Shown here piece by piece: positions 9,580 through 20,734 of a stretch of 22,500 nt of DNA. The DNA is taken from contig JABCPU010000890.1 of the NCBI GenBank assembly GCA_016800925.1, positions 1 to 22,500 of the forward strand. Reading direction: 5' to 3'. The stretch's first letter is position 1; every line of letters starts with the position of its first letter. A program made the translations under genes and the position numbers. The notes beneath the pieces were generated by a model. It was not told where the DNA came from. It was given only the letters and a program-made list of their open reading frames with translations, and made no database searches. Source of the DNA: Suillus spraguei (Eukaryota; Basidiomycota; Agaricomycetes; Boletales; Suillaceae).

Positions 9580-10279
9580 ATGGGTCGCAGAGCTAAATAC
9601 TTCACGCTGGAGGAGAAGAATGCTGCCTTACGCAAACAGAAAGCTTCATACTCAAGGACAGAACGGTGACTCCCTCTACTTATCTTTCTGTGCTGATTGT
9701 TTAACAAACTGCAGGGGAAGGGCTGCTCGACAGATTCAAAATGCTCGTGCTAAGGCCAAACTCCGTGGACGGAAGAGGACTACTGGATCCCTCAGCAATG
9801 CTAAACCACTCCCTCAGTCTCTCATCACACTGGCAGCGCTTCCCCTCCCCAACTCATCTCTGTTTCATCAAGCATGCTCTGGATCGGAGTTGATCGACGA
9901 GTCCGATGTACTCCAGTGGGAGAAACCACCACCATACGATTCCCCTCCTCCTCCAAACTCACCAGATGAAGATCGCTTCACTCGCAATCTTGCGGACGTC
10001 ATGCATGGCAGACAGTATCGTTTGGAGAATGAGACCCGCGCACGTTATGCTCAAATATTTGCAACAGCGAATGCGGAAGTCATCCTGCAGGACATTCAGG
10101 CGGCAGAAAGGACATTGTTGGGTAAATGGAATGAGCTTAATGAGTATGTATCGCACATGCAGGGTTGCGAAAGACATAGGGTGATGGCGGGGTGTTATGT
10201 GCAGTGGCAGGCAAGGAAAATCTTCAACTATCGGCGGGAGGCAGACTCAATAATTCGTGGACTGAATCCATACAAGTAG
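9580..10279 (+). CDS. Small basic accessory protein of the KDZ element
   Basis: ATG at 9580 opens MGRRAKYFTLEEKNAALRKQ. Exon 1 is 9580-9665, intron 9666-9714 (49 bases, GTGACT..TGCAG), exon 2 9715-10279, about 216 residues. The N-terminus is strongly basic (KASYSRTERGRAARQIQNAR..KLRGRKR), suggesting nucleic-acid binding or a nuclear signal. Then come a Pro-rich linker (EKPPPYDSPPPPNSPDE) and a helical C-terminus (LADVMHGRQYRLENETRARY). The stop is 21 bases from the stop of the convergent transposase gene, which argues they are one unit. Exact function unknown. An upstream ATG at 9491 would need a different structure and looks less natural. Confidence 0.65.
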
Positions 10280-10300
10280 ATATCTATGTATATTGATGAT

Positions 10301-13300
10301 CTAGAGGCACGGTACAGAAAGAATGAGAGCTCGTAGATAATGCCGCAGGTGGTGCATATCATCCTCGCAGAGTCCTGTTACATGACGTCCTCGTAAGACA
10401 GCAGCAATTGCTGCCAATACCCATACTCCACAGTCATAACCATTGGTCTGGACAGGCGTGATCTCAGGGAAGATAGTTTAGATGCATGTACCCAAAGACT
10501 CAAAGTGTTACTTACTTTCAATGGTCGTGCTGTCCATCCGTCAAGTTCAGTTGTGACGTGATGATGTCGTTGGCGTGCAATAGCAAGGAGACGAGCAATC
10601 AGCTTCATGACATCCTTGGAGTACATAAGCCTGGCGCGAAATCGTCAACACAAGTAAACTTACCTTAACATCATTTTTCCAAGGTTTTTTCTCGGCCAGA
10701 CTATCAAAGAGGTGTAATTCTTTGCTGGAGAAGCGAATAATGCACAGCACCCAATGGCCGATATTGGAGGGACGATGGATAGGAAGAATCCAGACATCTT
10801 TCTCCCAGTAACACGTGTATGATACATTACGCCACAGAATGTCGTCTGATGCGTTATATCGAATGCGAGGGAGGTCGTGGGTGGTTAACAAAGCGCAATG
10901 ACTAGTGGCGACACTTTCAGTTCTGAAAATAGCAAAACGGCGCACCCATTGATACAAGTATCATTAAGGAATGCTGTGGGTGAGGTAAGCAAGGCGATGT
11001 CCTTCGGCTCGAATATTTGATGAGGGTATCCATCTCGTGAAGGTAGTTCTCTTCCGGTAACTGTCCCTGAAACGATGACATGCTCCTCCTTACGTGGGAC
11101 GTAGGAGTCATCTATCAGCACAGACTAAAACCTAGTTAACATTCAAATAATTACTAAAGGACTGGCGCACCTCGGGAGCCTCCCACAAGATGACAGCATG
11201 AGTGTCATTGACATGATCCATCGAATCAAAGTCTCGAACCTCCTCTCGACCCAAATCATCCTCTATAACGTCAGCGAGAGCGGCATGTTCAAATTCAACT
11301 ACTGGTAGGTCAAGAGGCTCAGCAAACTCGACATCACTGAGTTCTCCCTCAGGATCAGGTACTTCCAGTAACGTAGTGCTGAGCCAGTGCACGTTTGGTG
11401 ATTGGACACCACCTGAAAGGGTGATGGCAATCTCCAGCGCATCCTTGGCACGGGATGTGAAGCGAAGCGAAGAGGCTAACGGGTTCGCCCAGCGCGTTTG
11501 AAGTCTGAGTAAGTGATTGCGGCGTTGCCTCAGCAAGACAGATATAAGTTCACCTGTCTATGTATTAAAAACAATTCGTATAATAATAAGAAACGTACAT
11601 CCTGGTGTGCGGAGTGCAAGCTCGAGTGCAGCAAGTTCTTCCCTAAAGAAACGACATAGATTGTCGGCCTCGATACCGAGTCGCTTCTGTTCTTCTCGGC
11701 AGCGCTCTCGTTTCAGAAGTGCGCGGATGCCGTCTCTGACATCAGCATCTTCCAACCACCGAGGAACTTGTCCTGTTGATGGCGTAATCCACACGTCTTC
11801 CATTAGACTGGGATCACTACGCAGCTCTGCAAGCTTGGTCGGGAGAGGATTAGGTAAAGGAATCCCCCAAGAAGGGTCATATAACACTTCTAAGCGCTCA
11901 CAATAAGCATTAAACTTTCTGAGTGCTGTCAACAGAGCGGGTTGGCGCTTCGCAATAGCTTTGCGGGTTTGTTGATGTAGTTTAGTGCCTAAACGACTGT
12001 CAGTTGATAGCAAATCACAGGTATGAATGATTTACCTAACGCCTGCTGAGCACCACCAACTGCACGGTCAAGTTTATCCCACTCGAAAAAGCTTGCGATT
12101 GCCCGTTTGCGGATGTTCATCTTCAAGTCACGCGCCATCAGAAGAAGCCGAACAAAGTCCAAATTGATGCCTTCTAGTTCAGGGAATTGGTCGTGAATAT
12201 TTAGGGATGCATATAAAACTTCGACTTTGGCCATAAGACGATCGTGACCTCTCTCAAGAGCCTCGAGAGCCTCGAGAGTGTCTTGCGAGGCAGTGCCTTT
12301 CTCGAGCATGAGCCTGGTGGATTGTAGTGCTGTATCGGAGGTATCGAGGTCAGCCTGTAGGGTCAATACAGTGTCTAACTCCTTTTTAAGGCGAGCAGGG
12401 GCATCTAAGAACAAACGTAACTCGTATCGTATTCAATATCAACGAAAAACACTTACGTGCGCGGACTGAGAGCTGCGAGCTTCGTTGCTGAGACCACTCT
12501 GACTCCAGATCATCGATAGAAAGTTCGCATTGATCGAGGACGTCTTGGGCAGCAGTTCCCTGGTCATTGACACCACGCTTGAGGCGTCGTCGAATCCAAT
12601 CACCTAAGTCAGCTTGCATTTCGGATCCTATAGCTGCGGCCTGACGGTCAATGAGCCAGAGACGGCGCTGACGCTGACGTTATGCAATAAGACTTGATTC
12701 AATGACAAGAATTAAGAAGGCATACCGATGACGACCTCTCAACACCAATCAGGCGCACCAAGCGAGACCAGAGCCTCTCGGTTCCTTCTCCATCTGAAAG
12801 ACCCAGCCCAACGCACATGCGTGGGTTGTACACTAGCTGGCATGCCCACTCATGCCCATAGGCATGCATGGCAGTGGTTGCAAAGCGCAAACGTGAGACG
12901 ATACTGCGAGGGAGAATGTCATACTAAAGATGATGAGTGGATGAACCTAAATGGAGACCAGATGAACTTACCTTGCTAAGGGATCGCGCAAGGACACACC
13001 CGACATCATACAAAGCTACAACTGTAGCATAAGATGGGATCAACGAGAACAAATGTTCCAGGAGGGCCACCGAATATTTCTGCTGTTCTCCTGGAGAGTC
13101 GATGTTAGCAAAAAAAAGAGGGATATCATGACGACATATGAGTGCCATGATGCCAGTATCATCAAAGCTATCCATTGCCGCCTTCTGTTTTTTCCCATCG
13201 GCTGCTTCATATGCAGTTTCACATTGGTCGATAGCCTCATCAGGAACAAGGGGTACAGCTGACTTGGCAGGCCTCTTACGTTGAGCCTCTATGCGGCGGC

Positions 13301-14564
13301 CGACATCATCGACAAACTGCTTTGGAATGAAATAAGTGGGGTCATAAAAGGGGGGGCAATCCCCTGCCGCACGCCGATGGCGGTGGTGGAAGTTGCCATC
13401 TGTGGCAGTGTGAATGTCTCCTCCATCAGCAGTAGGTTTCCCGAACATTGTCCCTCCGAAACATGCAGGACACCGTTGAATAAGTATGGGTGCGCAGCGG
13501 CCTCTACGTAGGGTAGATAAAGGTGACGAGGTTGAGACGTGATCCTCTGTTTGAGGACGAAGGGTCGCCACCCGGTCACGGCTATTCTGCAGGGCTTCTT
13601 CGACTTGACGTTCGATTTGGACTTGAAGAATGTCGTACCATTGTACGGCATAGCCCAGGCCTCGACGAAAAGGATCCTGAATAATTTCCCCCTAGTGTAA
13701 CTAATCAGTTTAAACATATGCTGCATCATGAATAACTTACTCGGGTGTCTGTCATGACGAAACCTCTGCGAGAGTAGTGCGTTTTTAGAGCCGACGCTAA
13801 GGCATTGATGGCATCACAGGACCGTTCGAAAAGTGCCCGATAGAATGACAGAAGTTCGATTGAGACAGCCATACGAGGTTGTGAGGGAGCGGTTGGAAAT
13901 AGACCATGGTGAAGGAGGACTTGGGGAAGCATGGAGCATCTACAACTGAGGACATCAATAGACGTAAATCCTGAACGGTGTTCATCGGTCAACATGGTGT
14001 TAAGTCGTAGATAAGAAACCTACTGTCAAAGAATAAACACGCGATTGATGTTCGCTTTTGAGGGCACGAAAGTGTTGCACATGCAGAGATAACCCTGGGG
14101 GTGAGCTCCAGTGCTGTCGCTAGCGTTCGTGCTGAATATTTGAGATGAGGTTCGATAAGGAAGGGTATTAGCGTTTTCCAGCTGCTATACGACGAATCCG
14201 TAGCCTTGTCAGGCAAAATGCGGCGTTTGACTGGAGATTTTTCTACAAGTATGTCGGAAGGAGGTTCTGATGGGATTTCGAAGTCTGGATCAGGGATTTC
14301 GGCAAAAGTGTCAGTCTGGCTGGTGTCAGAGACAGTTTCAACTGCATCTACAGCGGGAACTTCACTCTCTTGAGGCTCGGGGTTCATCAGTTGCTGCATA
14401 CGAACTAGCAGTTGACGGCGTTTGGCTTGCGCGCCTGGTAACTCGACATGTTTCTGAGTCTTTTTCTTGTCTCTGGGTTTCTTCGGGCTGACGAAGTGGT
14501 GGCCTAGTCCAGACGACACACATTGAGCTCCACGAGTAGGAGCGTGAGCACTGGTTGAGACCAT
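10301..14564 (-). CDS. KDZ transposase fused to a C-terminal Ulp1/C48 cysteine protease
   Basis: Start at 14564 in good context (ACCATGG). Exons (minus): 14564-14024, 13970-13741, 13691-12972, 12923-12726, 12667-12457, 12404-12036, 11988-11599, 11553-11171, 11124-10664, 10614-10516, 10447-10301; introns 45-68 bases; the 12667 acceptor is uncertain by 6 bases. About 1,249 residues. Around 170-200 is a Cys-rich stretch (SCPQKR, then DVLSCRCSMLPQ), fitting the CxC cluster of KDZ proteins, then LLHHGLFPTAPSQP. Likely transposase acidic residues: Asp about 355 (TATDGNFHHR), Asp about 486 (ALYDVGCVLARSL), Glu about 543-546 (GLSDGEGTERLWSRL). The C-terminus is Ulp1-like: FLNDTCINGCA, His about 1138 (SNIGHWVLC), Asp about 1155 (LHLFDSLAE), Cys about 1207 (TNGYDCGVWVLAAIAA), a complete His-Asp-Cys set. 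Exon 9 is one base short near 10910-10925 (LLFSELK / SVATSHCALL), so as written the protease is cut off. Confidence 0.9.
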
Positions 14565-15310
14565 GGTGAAAGGGAGAGGGCGAGGGAAAATATGACTCAC
14601 TAACTCCCCAAACTTAGCGACAATATAAACATCATAGGCTCTGATTCCTGTGACGTGAGAGCCCCGAGAGCATATAGAGATCACCCCGCTCGAGGCGAGC
14701 GAGGATCGCTGGAGGTTTGCAATAACGAGAGGAGGGTAGTTTCAGGCAGCACGAGCGCCACGGGAGCCATGCCAGGAGGTGCTGGATGAAATGAACGAGG
14801 TGTGTTATTAATAGAACGGTGGGAGGGCGCACCTCAGAGGTAAGTTTCCCACAACATAAAAACCCTACCTCAAAGGTCTATATTGACACCGAGAAGTAAT
14901 GCCTGAGGTGGGTATGCAACCTATCATATGAACAATTCACGTCGCTTCACCTTAGCACCAACGACAATCTCTCGATCGTATCGTCTCGATGACACATTTC
15001 TCGATATCGTCTTCCAATGTCCTGAGCAACGCATTTCATACTACCTTGCACCGCGGCTCCCACAGTAGCACCGCGACTTCACGCAGTAGCGGGTCTGTGG
15101 ATCATGTCAGTTGCTTCGTTAGTCCTCTTCCAAATAATGGACGCTGAAGATAATATGTTTCGAATCTCTAGTCAAACCTTCATATTGACACATCCTCCTG
15201 TGCCATCACCGAGGCAAGTTTCAATGTTGTATAAGGGAAGTCCATGATGTTATTATAACTCCAGACGTCAGTACCGGATTCAGCCACTATAGTCGAGAGT
15301 CCATCTGCAG
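14565..15310. other. Intergenic region between the KDZ gene and the HET gene
   Basis: It should hold the promoters of both divergent genes and a 5' exon of the HET gene. ACCTCAGAGGT at 14831-14841 is a short palindrome. A plus-strand frame starting ATGTCAGTTGC near 15108 runs about 49 codons (including MDAEDNMFRISSQTF) to a TGA near 15250; it could be a 5' exon or leader frame, but I found no convincing donor joining it to 15311. Confidence 0.35.
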
Positions 15311-17054
15311 TGACTTCATCTCAATTTGAAGTCCCATATAAGAGCTCCTACCCGGAGTTGCTTAGCGACGAGGCCAGGACCAAGAAACAAGAGGAGCTTT
15401 TTGACAGCATCATCGACGACACACTAGGTACCATCCCTGTTCGCCTCATCGACACAACGTCGGGCAAACTATGCAGCGCGGGAGAACTCTACGCTCATTT
15501 TAAAGAGTCTCGTAGCTACAAGGAAATTGGAACGAAGATTCTCAGGACTAATGAGAAGACGATGAAGGCGACTGTTAATGCCTTCTTCGAATACGCTATG
15601 TTCTCCCATCGGTGGAGTACTGCAGTTGATGACGAGCCTACGTATGACCACATTAAAGGCGAAGAGAGCATCTACAATCTGAAAACACCACCGGGAATCG
15701 ATAAGTTACAACAGTTTTGCAAGATTGCCAGGGAGAACCAGTTCCGATGGGGTTGGAGCGATACGTGTTGTATCGACAAGACCAACAACGTCGAACTCCA
15801 GGAGTCTATCATCTCCATGTTCTCGTGGTATCGGATGTCATCTGTCACCATCGTCTACCTCTCAGACGTCACCGACGAAGAGAGCCTTAGAAATAGTGTA
15901 TGGTTCACCCGTGGATGGACGCTACAAGAGCTCATTGCACCTCGGCTCGTCTGGTTCTATAAGATGGACTGGACGCCATATGTTGACAGCAAGCAGAACC
16001 ACAAAGAAGACCCTCAAGTCGTTAAGACTATATCAGAGATCACGTCTATTGACCAGACCGTCCTCAACCAGTTTGTGCCGGGGTTGAGAGATGTTGGCTC
16101 CGACGAGGTTAAGAAGAGGATGAGTTGGCTTGCATCTAGGAGGACGACAAAGATCGAGGATATGGCATACTGCATGATGGGTAGGTTGTCATTTCTTGGA
16201 TAAAGCGACTGTGTTAAAACTTGCGATATACAGGCATTTTTGGCGTCCACATGCCGGTCATGTATGGGGAGAGAAAGAACGCTTTTGTTCGCCTTCAAAA
16301 GGAGATCATGAACCTTACGGATGACCTGTCGCTATTTGACTGGGTCGGGGAACCGTCAGAGTTTCATTCATACTTTGCATCGCACCCCAGCTGTTTTGCA
16401 AACCCTCCAGCTGGATCCGGGAGGAGCTTGTTGAAACTCTCCCATACTCTGTCGCTTCAGGCCAAATCCTGGGTAAACGCTCTTAGTTCCACCGTCCTGA
16501 TGAACCTCAGGAAACTCCTTCTGGACCCTCCTCACGGTCATTTCATTGCCAACGGGAAGATGAACATGGCGTTATTTGTGTATGAGGTTACGAAGCTAAT
16601 TCCGGTAGACACGACAGGCTTTCTCAATGACGATGGCTTCGTTGACTATGTTGTCAACGCCGAAGGTCTTGCCGAGGTGAAGATTACGACTCACAGACAT
16701 CTTCCTGGTATGGTCAACGGAGAAGATTCACCCTGTTACCGTCTTGTCCGGATGTGGGACTCCAACCTTGTTCCATTGGAACATGCTGTGAAGAAAGCAG
16801 ACGAAAAAACAGGGTCCGGATCCGGAGATGGCGAGCATCATGAAGGATTTATTCACACCCATCTTCCGGTGTCTTACAACGCAATGAGCATGCTCATGGA
16901 GCTTATTCAGGAACCTTTCGTCGCACAGTTGCTGATTCAGAGAAGAAAGGGAGGGCCTTACGAGAGAGTGGGAACAAGAGAGCGGTTGATAGCAGTACCT
17001 TCTTCATCGGGCCACATCACCTTTCAAGGTATCAAGATCCTAAGTGTTCGTTGA
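15311..17054 (+). CDS. HET-domain (heterokaryon incompatibility) protein, 5' exon unresolved
   Basis: Fungal HET proteins mediate non-self recognition and trigger cell death after fusion of unlike hyphae (family knowledge). The open frame begins after an acceptor-like CATCTGCAG at 15302-15310; the first in-frame ATG is deep inside (15559), so an upstream exon is expected. Exon to 16180, intron 16181-16233 (53 bases, GTAGGT..ACAG), exon 16234-17054; about 564 residues visible. HET motifs in order: VRLIDTTSGKL, YAMFSHRW (15592 on), KLQQFCKIARENQFRWGWSD, DTCCIDKTNNVELQESI, WYRMSSVTIVYLSDV, FTRGWTLQELIAPR, then ASRRTTKIEDMAYCMMG joined over the intron to IFGVHMPVMYGERKNAFVRL. The C-terminal 250 residues have no domain I recognise. 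No internal break seen. It sits on the same strand as the membrane-protein gene downstream. Confidence 0.92.
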
Positions 17055-18518
17055 TTACATCATTTCGAAATCATACGGTACGCTACTGTACAGCAGTCCT
17101 GTAGCTCAAACCAAGTCAATGCCACAATTTCCGTACAGAGACATAAGCTCGGAATTGGGTATAGACCCCTTCGATTGCCCAGGTTATTATGGTAGGTCGG
17201 GTTAACCATTATTGTGGAATATCTTGCCTGCTCTGATGATGGAGCTCGGTTTTCTGTTAAAGCGCAAATATCTTCCTCCAGGTCACCGCGGCCAGTGTAT
17301 GGTCGAACATTTGTGCGTGCCAGTAGGAGGTATAAGTGAGAATCATGAAAGTCTGTGGCGAGGAAACAAAGCTGGACAACGTACTGGTAGATTGTCTCTA
17401 CCCTTGCGCTAAAGTCAGACCGCCGAGGTTTCTCCGTGCATTGTTTTTGATGTAGCTCCTGATCAATAAGTTTGAAGTAATAGCAACTACAGAAGAGGCG
17501 TCGGCCTACCTATAAAGATGAAACCGAGCAAATCATCAAAAGGTATCATAATTGTCATGGTTGACTTACCTGGCACTGTCGATCAGTGTTCTTGTTGAGT
17601 CAGCTCGGTTCCCGGCGGCTGCAGTAACAATTGTAGATTAAATTCCTTTCCATCTCTACCTCGGTTTGCAGGCTGCGCTTGATACTGATATAAGAATTCA
17701 TCAATTGATATTCCGTTGACGCTTTGGTACATATCTTATTACATAATTTGGAAAATGTTTTGACTTCCAAGCACCCGAACTTCAGAAGTTACAGCATCTG
17801 TTACTGGGTAATTTGTGCGTTTCGACTGCTCGACTTCACCGCCTCAGAATGTTCCACTGTCACATACGGCCAAGCTCGATTGCCGGATGAGTGTGGCTAT
17901 TTGGCGCATTGCACACAATATGCAGGTATGACGCCTGGCCATGTTTCGTTCGCTTAGCAAGAGTGCCATTGTGCAGCGTGCAAAGTGGCAGGTGAACTGT
18001 TGCTTCTTCTTCTGTGCCTCTCCTGGCTGCAAAGTAAAATGCCACATGTTATGCTTGAACCGAGATCGCCGGTTGATCTAGTTTGCTGGGCTCTACAGGA
18101 TCGTGTTCTGGCGCCGGCGCGGATACCACGAGGGGAGCTTCCAAGTTCCATGCTTCACAGACTCGTAAGGGTTCAGGGTCCAGAATGTTCAATCATTACC
18201 ACCAACTATTTGCGATGTGACCGTATAAGATGTTTGAATGGTGATGCGATTGTTTTCAATGAAATTTTACAGGAAGGTGTCTTAACGCCGGCATAGGCAC
18301 CACGAAGGGCCTCCTGCTCTCCTCAAATATGGTCAGGGTTTAGGGCGCTTATCTGTGCTTGCCACTCGAACTCTTCACGATCCCAGAGATAGCGGTGTTA
18401 TTTTTGCCCTCCCAGTTCTATATCACGCGATGGAGCCGGCCGCAGTCTGGACATGCACCTCTTGGTATTTAGTAACAGATAACTGAACGACACAGTCGAA
18501 ATTTCTGACTCGTTTTCA
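17055..18518. other. Long spacer between HET gene and membrane-protein gene
   Basis: No confident gene. The minus strand is open from about 17513 to 17057 (about 150 codons), just past a GTAAGT..TATAG intron-like stretch (about 17515-17574), but shows no recognisable motif and no clear start. Near 18110-18170 and 18285-18345 an imperfect duplication shares GCCGGC..GG.ACCACGA and AGGGTT.AGGG. Plus-strand frames at 17212 and 17724 are short and featureless. Confidence 0.4.
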
Positions 18519-19861
18519 ATGCCTCCATTGCTTTGGCCAGCCATTAATTCTAAAAATTTCAGTCTCGATGCTTCAGGTGTCGCTGGTTTCTTTGGTGGCG
18601 AGGAAGCCATCACTGCCATGGCTACTGTACACCTGTATAGGGGACGCAGATGGCTCGGCTGGTACAACTCCCCCGGCAGTTATACTATAGCCAAGGACTT
18701 CGGCAGGATATCCAAGTCAAGATTATGGGGTGGTCTTTTTCCTGGCCCCAATCATGATCCAGCTGTTGCCTTCAAGCTGGACGTGAAGACTGGCCCGAAG
18801 TACGTCGCGTCAAGCTCGGGAACTGTCATGCACAAGACAGGGCACTTTGCACATCTCCTGACGGAGGGGATGGACGATTTGACGCTAGTTTCTCTTCCTG
18901 CCAAACGGACCACTACAACTTCACGCATCTTTATTGTCGCTGTCCCCGAAATCAAATATGAAGACCTTCCTTTACAGACCATGAGCATTCACCACGCCAT
19001 CTTTGCCAGTTTCCCTATCCTAGTTAGCTTCAGCACATGCATTCTTTGCGCCTTGTGTGCCGATTGGTACTGCTTCGCGATGATCCTCCTTGGGATTATC
19101 TCCAGCGGTGTTACATGTTTCGTCATCGGCTCTGGAGCCCTTGGCATCGAAACAGTTACGAAACCAGCGGATGGTTCCCCTTCAGGAGATGGGATTCTCT
19201 TGACGCATAATGGCGTTGTCATCCTGAAGGGAGAGGAAAAGGACGTAAATGCAATCACAAAGGGGAAGTTTTCGCTGAAGCTGAAAGGAGCACCAGAGTA
19301 TACAGTCATCGGCCTGTGTTCACTACTCCTCGAGCTTCAGTTTCTGCTGCAGCTCCTCCTCATCCCACAGGGATCACTGTTTGGTCAGGTCATGTTCCTG
19401 ACCTCAGTGGTCGCATCCTGGGGTACAACTCTTTTCTCGCATCCCTGGACAAGGGAAAATTACAGCGGAAACTGTTTTGCGACACCATCAAACTTCGTCA
19501 GGCAGCCATGCTCGGTTTCGAAGCTGGCACTCGAACCAGCATGGCTGCATTCACATGCTTCGTTCTTTGTGAAAATTTACCTAGGCCTCTCGAGGATATC
19601 AAGCCGATAAAAATTTTGTTGGAGTTTTTGCCCAACGAGACGCTGGTGTGGCGGAAGTGGAGGGAGCAAGTGATGACTCAGGTCCAGAAAAAAGAGGGCG
19701 AAGCGAGTATTTTTCAACCTGAAAATGTTGACATGTCAGGGCTCGATGCCACTCAACAGTTACTTTTGACGACTCTTCTACAGGATGCGGACGATGCGTA
19801 CAAAGGGTATATAGAATATCGTGACCGTCGACTATCGATAAACGTTTCCCAAGCGTCCTAA
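18519..19861 (+). CDS. Multi-span membrane protein, one frameshift
   Basis: Function unknown. ATG at 18519 (MPPLLWPAINSKNF) opens a single-exon frame read to about 19420 and continued in the next frame to the stop at 19861, about 447 residues together. Residues 1-155 are soluble, with GVAGFFGGEEAITAMATVHLY and GRRWLGWYNSPGS. Two hydrophobic spans lie at about 160-215 (ASFPILVSFSTCILCALC, FAMILLGIISSGVTCFVIG) and two at about 262-302 (VIGLCSLLLELQFLLQLLLI, GQVMFLTSVVASW). After the break the tail reads YNSFLASLDKGKLQRKLF, RQAAMLGFEAGTRTSMAA and a charged WRKWREQVMTQVQKKEGEAS. The break is one missing base in the GGGG at 19420-19423: VVASW and YNSFL would join smoothly with one more base. I associate this pattern with uncharacterised Agaricomycete membrane proteins. 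The N-terminus could extend into an unrecognised upstream exon. Confidence 0.7.
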
Positions 19862-20734
19862 TACCACGAGAATGCTGTGTTTTTTTGTATGCATACGACA
19901 AGCCATGTAATTTGGCGAAAGGATTCTGTATATACGTATGTCCTATTTCATAAAGTCGTGGTAGCAATACAGGCGGGACGCAGTGTTGGGTTATCGTTCT
20001 CTAAGGTGCCAGTGCCAGTATAGCATACACCCAGTGTTTAGGCATCATTAGTTTTTAAATTTCTTTCTCGACTTGAAAGCGATACAACAGGCACTACGCT
20101 GATATGGATGAAAAAATTCTTTGCTCAAGTGACACCTTTCGTTTAGCGCCCAAGCTGCAGTCTATGACACCATCGCCAGGTCTCCAAATCTCCAAACATT
20201 TTCTCATAGAAAGCTTCAACAACATATTTTGCGAGAGCGTCATTGTCTGTCCACAACGTGCCAATAACACTCTTGAAACCAGAAGATTGGGGTCTGATTG
20301 TGAGGTGAGTGGTTTTATCGGGTGTTTCCTCATTGTGGAGGGTGGTATGACACGTCGATAGCTGGAGCACATTTTGTGGATGCCTTCCTTGGACGTGTCT
20401 ATCGGAAGATTTTGCATTTACAAATCACATAATCGACCGCGCTGTCTGCGCTACGACTGGACAGAGAAACAGTAACTAACTTACAATACAGCTGCGTGGT
20501 AGGCTTCTTACTATAGACCAGTTCAGTACTCTAATAAGATTATGGAGGGACAATGCGTGATCGGGGTAACCCATGCAAGGGCTTCGCGTAAGAGGGAAGA
20601 GATGGAATTAGCGTCTTGAGTACCCCTTCAAATGTAACCTTCAAGGCGCATACACGCCAGGCTGGTGAGGGCCACTGCGTGATCAGAATGGTTGACTGAA
20701 CACTGGTCCAGAACCGACTGAAAATGAAATGCTG
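19862..20734. other. Spacer around the CHAT remnant
   Basis: Apart from the CHAT fragment I see no gene. 20418-20734 shows no coherent frame on either strand. Confidence 0.4.
20094..20417 (-). pseudogene. CHAT-domain (caspase-like) C-terminal remnant
   Basis: The minus frame ending at 20143 reads NVLQLSTCHTTLHNEETPDK, THLTIRPQSSGFKSVIGTLW, TDNDALAKYVVEAFYEKMFG. This matches the end of CHAT domains (caspase-HetF associated with TPR), typically SACHT..DEETPDE..HLAAGLQFSGFKSVIGTLW; the Cys of STCH sits where the catalytic Cys lies. The end continues in another frame as DGVIDCSLGAKRKVSLEQRI to about 20094, so a frameshift is needed. The upstream part of the domain (catalytic His region) and any TPR repeats were not found, so this is a truncated remnant. 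Intact fungal CHAT proteins are thought to be proteases of programmed cell death and recognition systems. Confidence 0.65.

Larger units (their letters stand above)
9580..14564. mobile_element. KDZ-type DNA transposon (coding core)
   Basis: Two convergent genes, a KDZ transposase fused to a Ulp1-like protease (minus) and a small basic protein (plus), pack into about 5 kb with almost no space between their 3' ends. KDZ (Kyakuja-Dileera-Zisupton) transposons are a known, expanded class in basidiomycetes. The coordinates mark only the coding core: I found no terminal inverted repeats or target duplication in 8900-9580 or 14565-15100, so the element's real ends are unknown. Confidence 0.75.

Noticed and set aside
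12728..12979. Plus-strand 83-codon open frame
   Set aside because: It is antisense to the transposase exon carrying DGEGTERLW and adjacent splice sites.
8900..15100. Terminal inverted repeats for the KDZ element
   Set aside because: I compared both flanks by eye and saw only short chance matches (for example GGGCGCA near 8867 and 14826). A self-alignment of the window would be decisive.
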